Shown here piece after piece: positions 26,584-39,184 of a DNA stretch of 64,000 nucleotides (its first letter is position 1; every line of letters begins with the position of its first letter). The notes under the pieces are model-generated. The model saw only the letters and a program-made list of their open reading frames with translations, was not told where the DNA came from and did not search any database. A program made the position numbers and the translations under genes. Origin of the DNA: Acheta domesticus (Eukaryota > Arthropoda > Insecta > Orthoptera > Gryllidae); contig JAHLJT010008756.1 of NCBI GenBank assembly GCA_031308135.1, positions 75,499,397 through 75,563,396 on the forward strand, in the 5' to 3' direction.

Positions 26584-26785
26584 TAATCGTGAGGGTAGGT
26601 CAATGCAAGTTTGTTTTCTTACTGTGCCAAAGTTCGGCCATCTATTTGGCCTGCTTCAGGGCTACAATACTCAACTAGCTGCACTTACTGTCTCGTATAT
26701 TTGTAGCCCTGAAACAGGCCAAATAAATAACCGAAACGTTGGCACTCTAAAGCAAACAGACTTTTATTGACCTATCCTCACGATT
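26584..26785. repeat. Small foldback element (about 200 bp)
   Basis: The ends AATCGTGAGG and CCTCACGATT are inverted. The arms continue through GTAGGTCAATG/TATTGACCTAT and AGTTTGTTTTC/CAAACAGACTT to TTTGGCCTGCTTCAGGGCTAC/GTAGCCCTGAAACAGGCCAAA. Each arm is about 85 bp and the centre is about 30 bp. The inner CCGAAACGTTGGCAC is a motif that recurs in invertebrate repeats. There is no coding sequence. Confidence 0.75.
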
Positions 26786-26989
26786 CTTCATATTCAAATT
26801 TTAACAATATTTATTATTAGAACTATTTTAACTTTTTTGTCACTAAATGCTTTGAACAAGATGTTACCAAAGAAGATAATCGAAATCAACACAAACAATC
26901 AAATTTTGGGAGATGGTACTCGAATCGCGAAATGCGAATTGTTTGGAGGGCCACCTAATTCTTTGAATTGTATCACATGTGATGATGTC

Positions 26990-27075
26990 GATAAGGTGCT
27001 CCTTTTGAAGTTAATCTGGTCGGTATCTTTGGATGCGAGTATAAAAAGTCAGACGAATTTTGGTGGCCCACTTGT
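26990..27075 (+). promoter_or_regulatory. P3 core promoter
   Basis: GATAAG lies at 26990-26995 and TATAAAAA at 27040-27047. The ATG is at 27118, 78 bp after the TATA box. This matches the layout of the other chitin-binding genes in the window. Confidence 0.6.
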
Positions 27076-27117
27076 ACTGGACTGTATTTTGTTTCGCCAA
27101 CACTCTCATCGAGCAGA

Positions 27118-30100
27118 ATGAAAGGTAAAGGACTGAAGTTATTGGTTGACAGATTCACTAGCAGCTTAAAACTCACATACTTTAAGAAGTAACCGGAAAC
27201 TTACTACCCGTTATTGGTTTTCGACATCAATATACACTTTGCACGATTTCTTTTTATGCCAAAACATACGTATAATCATGGCAGGCGAGGGCGCTGCTTA
27301 TGATTCTTCTATTATTTCATTTTTTTTTTTTCAAAGTTTAGAATTTACGCAAACTTTAAAATACAATCGTATTTATCTACCAAACAATGGTGGCCGGTGG
27401 GTAGCGAATTAAGAGGGACGGCATGTACAACTATGTCCGAACTATCACATACATTATTTTACCTCTTCAAAATATTTCTTGAACGAGGAAAACTACGGCG
27501 TGTAGAGTACAAACGATTTGAACGTATAGGGATTTTAATCCTTGTCTAACACAACTTTTACGTTGATAACGGACGATACAATTGTGCTCACGTAAAAATA
27601 AGATTTTTTAAAAAAGATTTCAAGCAAACAAAACAGTAATTTATGAAATCAGATAAAAGGGTTGGTATTCTTAGTCGCGGACTCTGTCGACCCTATAGGA
27701 GCATTTGCCCCCACCCAACCCCCAGTATCCCCATACTTCCTCAAGCTTCCATTGCCTCGGAAGCACCAGCTACGCACGGACTCCCGATAGTCCACGATGC
27801 TACTCATTCCAAAAACATTTATCTTTCGCATAATCGGGCACTTAAAACGAAATTCATTCTCAAACATTGCGCTGATGGTATGCATTCGATTTATTGCAAG
27901 TTTAACACTTTCCGCAACTTTTGCCCGAGGCTGGCTTTTGTGGAGGCCCTAGGGGCCTTAAGGAGACGCTACCACTGCTGCCAGATATCGATGCAAGATA
28001 GGGAGCAACTTAATCGTCACATTTTGTCAACTATGTTGTTCACAAATAAATGCGTCATATACATTACATTACTACATCTCTTTCGACTTAAGCATTGCTA
28101 TATTACGTACATCATCAAGTACAAGTATGTGCGTAATCAATTATTTCACGAAATACAAAAGAAACCAAAGAGGTGCATTATTTAGTGTCTCAAAATAAAG
28201 TGTGGACGTCACCGTATGCGATTAATATTTTATATTGGAGCATCCTCGTCCTAAACACCATTTCTATTTAACACACGATAGATAAAATACACGTGTGCAT
28301 CAGACATCTGAGTTTGACTGCCCAATGTGTACGATGCTTTGGCACTTGAAGTTATAGATAAAATATTTTTTAATACTGCTTCTCGTTCAACACGTTTGCC
28401 TTTAGACGATTAGAAGGTTCATTATTATAAAATCTCGCACGACTATTCAGCCTCGGCCTCCTCATTTCAATAAGCTGACGGGATTTTTACATTCCAAATG
28501 AATGAATGCATCAAAACGGTAAATTTTTGAATAGCACCACGGCAAATACAAGCGTAATTGTGACCAATGAAGTCTATGATAATGAGAGCTCATAATTGTA
28601 AAAATCCAGAATCCATCTCAAGTAACTATTTGTCCCAAAAAATCACACCTCTTTCAGTTGGTCACTAGATAGGTATTAAGAGTAAAGTACAGAGAAATAC
28701 GTTGTATAAATCGGCAAAATATATGCATAAACATCTAATGAAAATGAAAAAATTGTAAAAAAAATATGTAATAAAGAATATAATAATATCAAAAAACGTT
28801 ATTTATAGAATATAAATAAATATTACTTGACCTAATGAATTAAATTTTTTGAAGAGTACATTTTTATGATCAATGACACTGTTTCTAGAAAGTGGGGTAA
28901 ACAATTACTGTAGCATTGTCTTGGGAGTGGCATACGTCTGCGACAACCAATATTTCTCGAAAATTGGGATTAGAGATAAAAAATCGCGACATAATTGATA
29001 TTTCTAACACCTAAACGAAATATTTTCAGTGCTCACGCGCACAGGTTGCAATATTTTTGCAGGGCAGAGGGAGGTTCATCCAATCACAGCGCGTCTTCAC
29101 GTGGGGCACAACTCGTAGCCAGCACGGAATTCTGAATATGTATAAGGAAACATACACGCCGATTTTTCAATTCAAAATTATGTTTGAAAATGCATTAAAT
29201 ATTTTGGTGAATTAATTTCAAGAAAATTAGTACTATAATAAGAAGGTTTGGAAAATATGTAAAATATGCAACATTATAAATTGTATAAAAACATTTAACA
29301 GAAAATTTGGATATTTTATTAGGTGTGTCACTGTTTTGACAACTGAACATAGTAATTAACTAATTACATTATAATCCAGGCTCTTAGTTACGAGAAATCT
29401 ATACTCCCCCTAAGATAAAAATGAAAATATTTTACACCAGTTTCATTGTTAATTTTATTATTTGCAGTATTATTTTCTCTAAGAAATATATGACATCAAC
29501 TGAGTCAAAAGTAATAAAGCAAATAAATATAAAGATTATTAATAATAATAATAATAAAAGATTATTAATATAAAAAATAAAGATTATTAATAGTAATAAT
29601 AATAATAATAATAATAATATACAATTTGAAGGATCGTAAATCTCGACAGAGACAAAGAAATTAAGGAATTTTTATTTTAATGATATTATTCAGTAATAAT
29701 ATATACTAAATAATAAATTTCATTGGCTGAGTAACATCCATTCATCATTTGAAATGTAATATACAAAACTAGAGATATCTTGCTCTTTACCAGATTTGAC
29801 ACTAGTTTACCAATTTAAGTTTAAATTTTGAATTATGTTTAGAAAACCGAGCGCTTAATAAAAATTCCATCATATTTTATTTTATCAGTAAAAAACAAAA
29901 TGTTTAATTTTGTGGCCTACCATGCTTTCACAGGTACGTCATAAACGTAAGACTTGGTAAATTATTGTGTTCTTAATTGAGCATTTTAGATGGCTTGTAT
30001 TTTGAAGTATATTGATACAATATATTTATGTTTTTGTTTCCTAAATAAATTAAAAATGAAAATTAATTTATAATAATATCGTGATAACGATCTACAAACG

Positions 30101-33100
30101 TTTCTCCTATCCACGACAAATAAAAGTTAAATCATGTTGGCGGAAAAAAGATCTCGAATATTTAATTGAATATCCGAAGTCCATACAATCGTATCTCCTT
30201 TATCTTCAACGTCATTGCTTTTTCTTCTTTCAGAAATACATTAAAAATAATGGAAATCTCGGTTTGGTTTCGCATCTAAAAGTGTAGTTGCAATATACTG
30301 GTGCTCAAAATAACTAAAAATAATTCAGAAAGCGAATTCACTAATGAAGCATATAATGGAAACAAAGGTAGTTGAATAAATATTCGGTGTATTGCTCTGG
30401 ACTCCAAAGTGTTATAAAAATTATCTTTAAGTTAATAATAAACATATTTTCTGGAAATTTCAGTTTCTTATTAAGTCAACGAAGTGAAGACAAGAGACAC
30501 GTTTATATCTCAAAACTCAAAATACTTATTTATGATACTAGAGGTAAAATCACATTTACCACGTATGTCATACACTACTTTTTAGGAAGCCTTACTGACT
30601 TTCATTTTATTTTAATTCAAGTTTACAATTCACTTATTTGAGCAGTACTGTAATACATTAAGGTCAGTAGTACCTGAAGCAGTCATACGAAAGTATTTTG
30701 TTAGCCTAGCTGCATTCACATATTTACCTGAATATTGCTGTGCGTGCTCTAAAAGTAATCGTTTTACTAGTGGCTTTCTTAAAAATATTTTAGCGAATGC
30801 GTTATTGACATTGTGGAAGCCATATGTTCCCAAAATTTTCGTCTAAATCACATTGCAGGAAAACAATATATTCTCTTTCACTGGGACTTCAAAATCTCCA
30901 AAGAAAAAAATTATAAGAATATTGTGAACAATGTAAAGGAGCCAGGGGGTTGACTTTCAAAATTTTTAAAAACCGATCTTTAAAATGTTTTTGAAAGTGC
31001 TGAATGCTTGCCGAACTTTCAAATTACGGCGCGCACTCTATATTGAAGTTAGGAAGTCTGCATAGCAATATTCGCTCCAACAAGCATCAACGCGAGTCTA
31101 GGCCAGCAGCGGTGACCTCTAAATAAGTGGCCCGGCGCCTGACAGGCTGACTAGAGTTGGACTGTGATCGAGTGCGTCGCAGTGTTGTTACAAAATCTCC
31201 TACACCGACTGCGCTCAGTACTTTCTTTATTCTTGTGGAACTTTTGGTGGAATTTTGTAAAGCAGGAAGCTCAAATAAACTGTTATTGTGGGTACTCCAA
31301 TCTTCCTGTTTTTGAAATATTTCAGAAAGTCTGCGTCGAGACGTCTTGTGACCCAGCTGATGTTCTGTTTAATTTCCTACCTTCTAAAACAATATTACAA
31401 GTGCACGTTAGATAGGTTTCGTTGCACATAAGCTCTGGACCCTTATCAATTTTTAACATTTTAAAAAATATCTCTAAATATTATAAAACGCTAAGATTAT
31501 AAAACGGTTATTGACAATATAAAAGAAATTGAGTCAAACCCAATGAATATTTTACAGCTGGATACGGAATTAATTCTCAGTCCGAGATCAAACAGATTTA
31601 ACACACAAAAATGGAAGTTTTCAGATTATGACGTCGAAAACTGATTACTGCAAGTTTAGAACACTCATAACTCGAAAATGATGCGTCAAAACCTTAAATC
31701 AAGGATTCGTGTCCCCAACACGTTTGTGGGGTCAGATGTTAAAAATGATTAAGAGCAGGTGGTTTGTGAATGATAGGTGGAGAACATGCGAGGGAATGAA
31801 GGTGAAAGGTAGAACCTGAATTACGTTTCTTATACAGTATTTTACAAAATGGAGACCTCTTTGAACCATGTATTACATTAGTTCTTACGGGACGGACGGA
31901 CGTTTTGCTTTCAGTTGATTTCTTGGTGTCAAGGGCCCGCAAAACAGGTATTCTAGCAAAACAGGTGTTAGGGGTCAGTTTTCTTAATTTAGCAACTTTT
32001 TCGTGATCAGGGCCCGGTAATGAATTTTTTCTGCCTAAAATTCGCCGTTTTTCGGGCATTACATAACTTTCCCTATATTACTCCGTACAGACTCCTTATA
32101 TTACTTTATACCCTGTACATTGCTCCGTATATTTGTACTTCTTATACGGAAAAGTAATAATGGGAGGAAGTTCATCCTCTTGTGATACATTTTTTTTATT
32201 TTATTCTCATTAATTTTTTCATGGTTTGTTTTTCTCATATTTTTCTTGCTTATTTATTTATTCTCGTTAATTTTTTTCGAAACATTTTTTTCTCATTATT
32301 TTCTTCTCGTTAATGTTTTATCGTTAATTTTTCTCATATTTTCTTATTTATTTTTTCTCGTTTATTTTATTCAATTATTTTTGCTCATTTAATTTTTCTT
32401 ATTTATAGGAATCTTCATACTTTTTGTGTGCGCTGCCGCCAGCAGCATATGCCTGGCTGGCTTGATTCAGAAGTCAACAAGTCCATTGTGCCCTGACGAC
32501 CCATCTGGAAACGTGACATTCTTCCCTCATCCCACAAACTGCAGCCAATATTTGGAATGCGATAACGGACAACTTACTGTAATGGAATGCCCTGACGGAT
32601 TGCAGTTCAACCCGGAATTCGACGTCTGCGATTTTGAAGAGAACGTAGATTGCGAGAATGCCGATGATGTAATAGAGGATCTACATTTACCTATTCCGAA
32701 AAGTCCTGTTTGTTCAGACGACACTTCAGGAAACGTGACATTCTTTCCACACCCAACGAACTGCAGCCAATATTTGGAATGCGATAACGGACAACTTACT
32801 GTAATGGAATGCCCTGACGGGTTGCAGTTCAACCCGGATTTAGACGTCTGCGATTTTGAAGAAAATGTTGAGTGCGAGAATGAAGAGGAAGAAGCAATCG
32901 ATTTCAATTTATTTGTCCAAACAGTTCCTGTTTGCTCCGATGATGTGTCAGGAAACGTTACTTTTTACCCACATCCCACCAACTGCAGTCAGTACTTGGA
33001 GTGCGATAACGGTCAGCTGACAGTCATGGAATGCCCTGACGGTCTGCAATTCAACCCAGAACTAGACGTCTGCGATTTTGAAGTAAATGTCGACTGTGAA

Positions 33101-33220
33101 GATATTTTGGAGGAAGATGAAAACGTGAAATTCGTTCTCAACGTTCTACGTAGACGAAAGGAATTCAAGGACCAAAGAGAGCTTAAGTCTCAAAACATGA
33201 AAAAATATAACAAATTCTAG
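27118..33220 (+). CDS. Secreted protein with three chitin-binding peritrophin-A domains (P3)
   Basis: Two exons: exon 1 is 27118-27124 (ATGAAAG, then GTAAAG) and exon 2 is 32409-33220 (acceptor TTATTTATAG). The intron is about 5.3 kb. The phase-1 junction joins into one 272-residue frame. Residues 1-20 or so are a signal peptide (MKGIFILFVCAAASS...). ChtBD2 domains have cysteines at about 30-84, 104-158 and 178-232, with spacing C-x16-C-x5-C-x9-C-x12-C-x7-C. Acidic 19-residue linkers separate them. The 40-residue tail switches from acidic to strongly basic (RRRKEFKDQRELK...). The domains are more acidic than those of P6 (CDFEENVDC). The exons have ordinary base composition, unlike the GC-rich P6 and P2 genes. 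The exon 1 assignment rests on the TATA context, donor, phase match and the resulting signal peptide. The distance to exon 2 makes it less sure than the domains themselves. Confidence 0.85.
29539..29619. repeat. (AAT)n microsatellite in intron 1 of P3
   Basis: Two runs of ATTAATAATAATAAT units are separated by a short A-rich spacer. Confidence 0.9.
31860..32130 (+). repeat. Family A 3' end in intron 1 of P3
   Basis: GGGACGGACGGACGTTTTGC, 'tcttggtgtcaagggcccgcaaaacagg', 'tcagggcccggtaatgaattttttctgcc', 'aaaattcgccgtttttcggg' and 'tattactccgtac' are the right-hand blocks of family A, in the + direction. Confidence 0.6.
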
Positions 33221-36200
33221 TTTAAAGTTAATATACAGTTCTGTACATAATTTTGTAATTATTGTCTGTACTTTTACAATTTCATAAAATATTCAGATTT
33301 AATAGTTTGCACACTTCTATACAGATATTAAAATCCTCTTCGTGTACTAAGGATAATCTAGTTTCCTCTTGATACTAATAATACGATAATCGCAGGTATT
33401 CCCTGTTTATTATACCCTGTTAACTGTACCGAAGTACCAATACACAATTTTTATATTTTTATAGCACTATGCGTCTTTGTAAACTTATGTAACAATGTAT
33501 ATAAAATGCCTACCAAAAACATTGTTCAAATATTTTTGTTATATTCGTTCAAAGGAGTGCCTGTCTCACCATATTAAGTTAATTATATGTGTATATGTAT
33601 TATAAATTTTTAAATGGACTAGTAAGGATATGTTATTGACCCAAAATTCACAAGATTTCTGTGTATACGTCATTCAAACATAAGAGATAGCCTACACGTC
33701 ACGTATCGAGTGAGTAAAATTGTACTCTGTGGGAGATAATTTTATCACTACCAGACTAATGATAAACACATTACTCTCTCATTGCATAAAATGTCTAGAC
33801 ATCTTTAATCATAAATGATAAATGACATATGTCCCTCATTCATTCACGGTAGTGCAAGGTAGTTTTGTTTCAGGGTAGGACCAGCTTGAAGCAAATAATT
33901 TTTTTCGAAATCTGAAGAAAATGAAGGCTCATTTTTTAAGTCGGTGAATTAAAGATATAAATATTTCTTTAAGGGATACTGAAAATATTGAGATTAATAA
34001 AATATAAAACGTTTAGATGAAAGATATTGAGTTCCAACACATAACAGAAACGATAAAAAAGATGTATCTAACAGATCATTGTCGGTAGAATGTTCCCATT
34101 GGTCTTGCATCACAAGAGAGCAAAATGGGAAACAAGACTTAAAGAACTTTGCAATACCATTAGCCCTTAAAAAGAAATCGGTGTAATTTTTTTAATGTGA
34201 AATGAAACAAAATTGCTTCTGAATCTGATTAGTTTGTGGGGATGTGGTTATAGTTTAATCAGCTTATTCTATATTCTTTTTAGAAAACCACGACATTAAA
34301 ATAGAACTTCAAACAAATATAAAGAATTTTTTCTTGCATATACATACTGTGCATATGTCCTTGATCTATTTTAAAATTGAAACCATCATTAGACTTCTAA
34401 GTCAATTATACTGAATATTTAATTATTAATTTAATTGTTTGTGGTCAGAAACATTAAAAACTATTTGTGATGCATGCTATGGGAGTGTACATCATCAGCT
34501 GGTTTTCTTGATTGATTGATAAGTGATTCTGGACCGTCAACTACTGTCATTAGTTCCATATGTGTAGTACATGTTTTTATTCTGAGCTTTACGCCATATT
34601 AAAGAGCGCAATTCTCGTTATCCGTTTGAAAAGTTTGAAGAAAAAATTTGGAACCATTTAAGAGAAAATGGGCGTTTTAAAGCTTTAAAAACATTTTCAA
34701 AATTTTCTCCAAAATGATTTATAATTTTTGATTGGACTAATATTTCCTCGGATAACACAAATGAGGCTTCAAAAAAAGGGCCCATATATTATTTTCGTTG
34801 GCATCTCTAAATTTTCCAAAATTCCAATATTGTAGTTTCTATAACTACAATATTGAAGATAAATTGTTTTCTTAATGAAAGCTGTACAAAGATAGATACT
34901 GAAATAAAGTCATTCACTATTTTTTGAAAATATCAGTAGTTTTTGCAAAATTTTGCATGAAATACAAGCAAATTTGCACTTTAAAATTTTCGAAAATTCC
35001 TAGTTTTCAAGGAAAGTTTAACGTGCAACATTTCTTAAGCATTCTTTTACTCCGAGGAAAAAAGTAATCCAAAAATCTGGAGTCATTTTTGAGAAAATGT
35101 TGGGAAGTTTTTAACACTACAGTAGTTACAAAAATCAAAATATTACTTTCAAATTCACAAGGACTCGATTTCGATCTGATTTACCGGGAAATATCAATTT
35201 TAGAGAAAATTGTCAGTAAATAATTCAATATTTAAAACATTTTAGGACGATCCTGCATTCATCAGGTTAGTAACCTTCAACCATGAGATGTAAGAATGAA
35301 ATAAACCTTATTCTTTATGGTTCAGTATTAAATTTAATATTACTTACAAATTTTATTTTTAAGTTTATTGAATGTTCCTGTTGGAGCACATACTTTGGAA
35401 ATTCATCTTTTACGGTTTTTTTTTTTCCAAGCCGAATGTATTTGTGCAAGGTGAAGATGAGGGATTAGAGAAGACGTTTTTGGTTGAAGTTTTGATGTAT
35501 TGGTAAATAAATTCAATTCGTAATTGTTTATGAATCAGTGTGTTTGGAAGAAACCAATGAGCTTCAACAACTCTCGTGGAAAATTATTTTCTATTACTTG
35601 TAATTTTTTCAAATGGGTAGGGGCAGTGTTGCAACAGATAGGGGAAGGCATAAGTCAGAGATGGTCGAATTCTTGATTCGTTTGAACCATATTCTATTTT
35701 AATCGAAGGTTTTAAATTTACCAAGGGATCTGAACTTTGTATATTCTTTAGTTTCAAGTCATGAATTTCAGATTATTAAAAATATAACTTTTTTAAACAT
35801 TTTCTCAGTATCCGAACGTAAATATAGTAAATTCACGTATTTTCTCAACATTCCAATGTCCACATAACAAAATACATGTATTGTATGTCATAACTGCCAA
35901 TGAAATGTTTTAATACTCTTGTTATTCGTGTTGCAAATATGTGCCCTACATTACATATTAGTATTATTTGATGTTCAGTCTACTTAATTTTGGGGGGTTA
36001 AAATGCTTTAATGGTAATTGCGTAGATTTCTGAACTTTATACTTTGTATACAAATCTGCTAACTTCTCAATCTTTCAAAAAAATATATATACTATATGTA
36101 AGAGAACTTGCTAAGAAAAACATGATCTCTGGGATTGATGATACAAAGACTTAAGAATTGCAAATATCATTATTTATATCAGTAATTTTAAGGTAGACTT

Positions 36201-37009
36201 AGGAGACGTTTCTGTTTCTTCATATCCTTTAAGGTAAACTTAAACAAGTTCGACTTAAATTTTAGCGCACCTCTCAACTGCACTTATACATTGTAAGTCG
36301 TGCTTTCTGGCACAAAAACAGTCCCAATAGCGAGCGTATTGTGGAGTGTTGCTTTTGTCAATGATTGCTGCGACAATTGTGAAAACGAGAGCTTTGAAAA
36401 ATCTTCTCATAGGCCGAGGTGGATTTGGGAACACTTTGATAATTTTGAAGAGTTCTGTGAAGGAAGATTTGATTTCGTCTATTACATATAACAATACTAC
36501 ACGTTTTGGAGCTAAATGAAGACTGATTGAAATTTCCAAGTTTACGTCTTTATTCATTATTAACGAAATTAGCATTTCGATAATTTGGTACGTAACTGCC
36601 TTGCAAGTAACAATTTTGTCTAAAAACTAGTGTTTTGTAGTGTATGTATCCGGTTGCTACCGTCAACTTCGAAGTTTTATATTCATTTCAATCATTTTTT
36701 CATTTCCCATAGAAATCTCAACTTAGGGTCATAAAATAACAGTAATTAAAAATTACGATAATATTACTGTAATTTAGAAAAATGTAAACAGAAATTTAAC
36801 ATCCATCAAAATGACACCAGTGTATTAACCCCAACAAAAAAAGCAATTATTTGAAAAAATCCGTTTACCATAATTAATGCACCCAACTCTGCAAATTGAT
36901 TGATGAATGTGATCAAAGACCTACGATTGTATTGTGATTCATTATTAGGAACAACGTGACTGATATGATGATGAAGTTATGAATATAACTTTGATGCAGG
37001 AAATATCGG
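33221..37009. other. Intergenic between P3 and P2A
   Basis: AT-rich. About 34600-35240 carries family A-like modules ('agagaaaatgggcgtttt', 'tcgatttcgatctgatttaccgggaaatatcaatttt'). Overlapping short open frames at about 36255-36575 on both strands have no recognisable product. Confidence 0.45.
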
Positions 37010-37014
37010 CACGG

Positions 37015-37100
37015 TCTTATCTTAATTCAAACAAATAACTCATCTGCAAACCACTCATAATTCGATTACTTCTATATAATGTAAGTATAAAAGCGAGGCT
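37015..37100 (+). promoter_or_regulatory. P2A core promoter
   Basis: TCTTATCTT (reverse AAGATAAGA) lies at 37015-37023 and TATAAAA at 37086-37092. The ATG is at 37150. Spacing from GATA motif to TATA box is 71 bp, close to the 75-82 bp in P2B and P2C. Confidence 0.7.
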
Positions 37101-37149
37101 CAAAATAATTGAAACCCACTAGTCTCTGGAGAGCGACCAATCATCCAAG

Positions 37150-38874
37150 ATGAAACGTAAGTTTGCATTACTCTTATTAAATGTTTTACGAAATTTTTAT
37201 TCTAAACAGTCTTTTTATATTGAAGCAAATTTACATAGTGTTTATAAACACATTTTACCTTTAAGAAATTGTTAGGAGTGACAATTTCCTTGAAGGAGTT
37301 ACAGAAAATATACTTTCCTCTTCAAAGCAATTACAATTCCACCCGCATGGTTGACATCAATTAAACAAAATCTCACCAAACATCATTTTAAGATACATTT
37401 TTGTTTCAAAATCTTGGTGTCTTCTACAGTTAAGAGATCCGGTACCTACTTACTTCACATTCAGAGGTTTGTGGTTTACATGCTTGGCATTAACGTAGTT
37501 TGAAGACTTCTACTGCAAGTTCTCCAACTGAATCTTGCCATAAATAATATCATCGGCACATTTGAAACTTCCAGTTCAAACAAATAATACAATTAGCAAC
37601 AAGGCCTCATTTAGCAATAAATCGCTGCACCAATCTTCGAGAGAATAAATCCTATTTGTAAAGGCGTCCCAGTTCTGGTGATGTAAGATTACATTTACTC
37701 GAAAAATTATCCGAACACTTTTACTCTGACAATTATAATTCAACAACATTAAGTATATTTTACAAATAAATAAGTGTTTGCAGGAAAGAAATTTTGTTGC
37801 AAAACTTATGAACGATACATGAATGGAAATTTAGTTTCATTCACACCAGTACCATCGTGCTTTGCCTACGAGACATTTATTCTTCCTTCGACATTTATTC
37901 TTCCTTCTCCTTGGGGCTTATTCCAGCTTCAGGCGATGCCGAATTCGGCTACATCCGCCGGGTAGCCACTATGTGCCGCACGGGACACATATTAACCTTT
38001 GTATTAGACACACTTGCGGGCACCTCAGTCTGTCGTCAGCAGACTCACAAGGATATGACGTTTATGACGTTTATAATACAAGATAATTTTCCATGTCACT
38101 TGACTAGAATTCCTAACACAAAACAATTAACATTAATAATTGATTGATATACTTTACTACGAAATTTTTCAATTTTGTTAATGAAATACTCTCTAAATAA
38201 GAAACTTACTTCAAAAACTAAAAGGTAAGTTGAGAAAACATGTTCACGGAGGCTATAAGAAATTTATAGCCAAATAATAGATTTAATTCCTTACATTCTT
38301 CATATTTTCATCAACTCATTCAAAATATTTGTCAAAAAGCCACCTGCTCCATGTTTACAGTGTTGTTTGCGACCCTCCTGGCGACGGTGGCGCTGGCGGC
38401 GGGCCAGGGCAACCAGTGCGAGACGCACGGCGAGCTGCTGCCCAACTCCGACGACTGCTCCACCTTCTGGCAGTGCTCCTTCGGCTACCTCTTCCTGCAC
38501 ACGTGCCCTCCTGGCCTCACCTACAACCCGCCCCTGGAGCGCTGCGACTTCCCCAGCGACGACGACGCCTGCCCGCGCCTCAGCCACCGCGCTGACCTCG
38601 TCTGCCCTCCCGTCGGCAGCGACAACCTGGTGAGCGCATCGCCTCCTGCTCTGGCTTGTCTATTCAGGGATGTCCTCACGCATGCTCATCCACGCGCTCT
38701 TTGCAGGCGGTGCAGATCCCCAACCCCGACGACTGCGCCAGCTTCTACAAGTGCGACGAGTTCGGGCGGCCCCACCTGTGGAACTGCCCTCCAGGCCTGG
38801 AGTACAACGCAGAGCTGCAGGTGTGCGACTTCCCTTGGAGCGCTGGCTGCAGTGTTCGCAAGGTCCAGCACTGA
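37150..38874 (+). CDS. Secreted two-domain chitin-binding protein (P2A)
   Basis: Three exons: 37150-37156 (ATGAAAC|GTAAGT), 38361-38629 (acceptor CATGTTTACAG, donor CTG|GTGAGC) and 38707-38874 (acceptor TTTGCAG). Intron 1 is 1204 bp and phase 1. Intron 2 is 77 bp, phase 0, and lies inside domain 2. The product is 147 residues with a signal peptide at 1 to about 17 (MKLLFATLLATVALAAG). ChtBD2 domain 1 has cysteines at 22, 35, 41, 51, 64 and 73. Domain 2 has 84, 102, 108, 119, 132 and 140. A short tail ends in KVQH. Nearly the whole mature protein is chitin-binding domain, as in small peritrophins. Exons 2-3 and intron 2 are strikingly GC-rich in AT-rich DNA. The mature protein matches P2B and P2C. 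Protein frames without exon 1 would wrongly start at the ATG in the intron 1 acceptor (38351). Confidence 0.92.
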
Positions 38875-39184
38875 AAGCCCCTTTCTCCACGTCCACAGCA
38901 TGACACTCTCACCAACAATATAATTTATACACCTCAATATTTATTATGAACATTCATATTTGGCGTTGTATCGTGTTTATTTTTTTCATTTACGTCCATA
39001 TATACGGAATTTTATGGGTACGTAATGTAGACAAAGTTATGTAATGCTGCAGAAAAATCCATGTCAAAGAACTGAATGGAAATACATATTTTGATGTTTT
39101 CTGATAATAAAAACTCTTTCTTTTTCCCTTTTTTAAAAACATCCATCCACCTATCTGCAAACACTAGCACCTAAACCATTGCTG
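38875..39184. other. 3' flank of P2A
   Basis: The first ~70 bp (to about 38947, CAATATTTATTATGAA) match the 3' flanks of P2B and P2C. Beyond that P2A diverges, which marks the edge of its duplicated block. No canonical AATAAA is seen close to the stop. The rest leads into family A-type sequence. Confidence 0.55.

Noticed and set aside
29539..29619. Regular repeat spacing considered as a CRISPR-like array
   Set aside because: It is a plain AAT microsatellite with no unique spacers, in eukaryotic DNA.
36255..36575. Overlapping open frames with a weak HRPRWIW segment reminiscent of Harbinger transposases
   Set aside because: The match is a few residues only, there are stop codons all around, and no catalytic region is visible.
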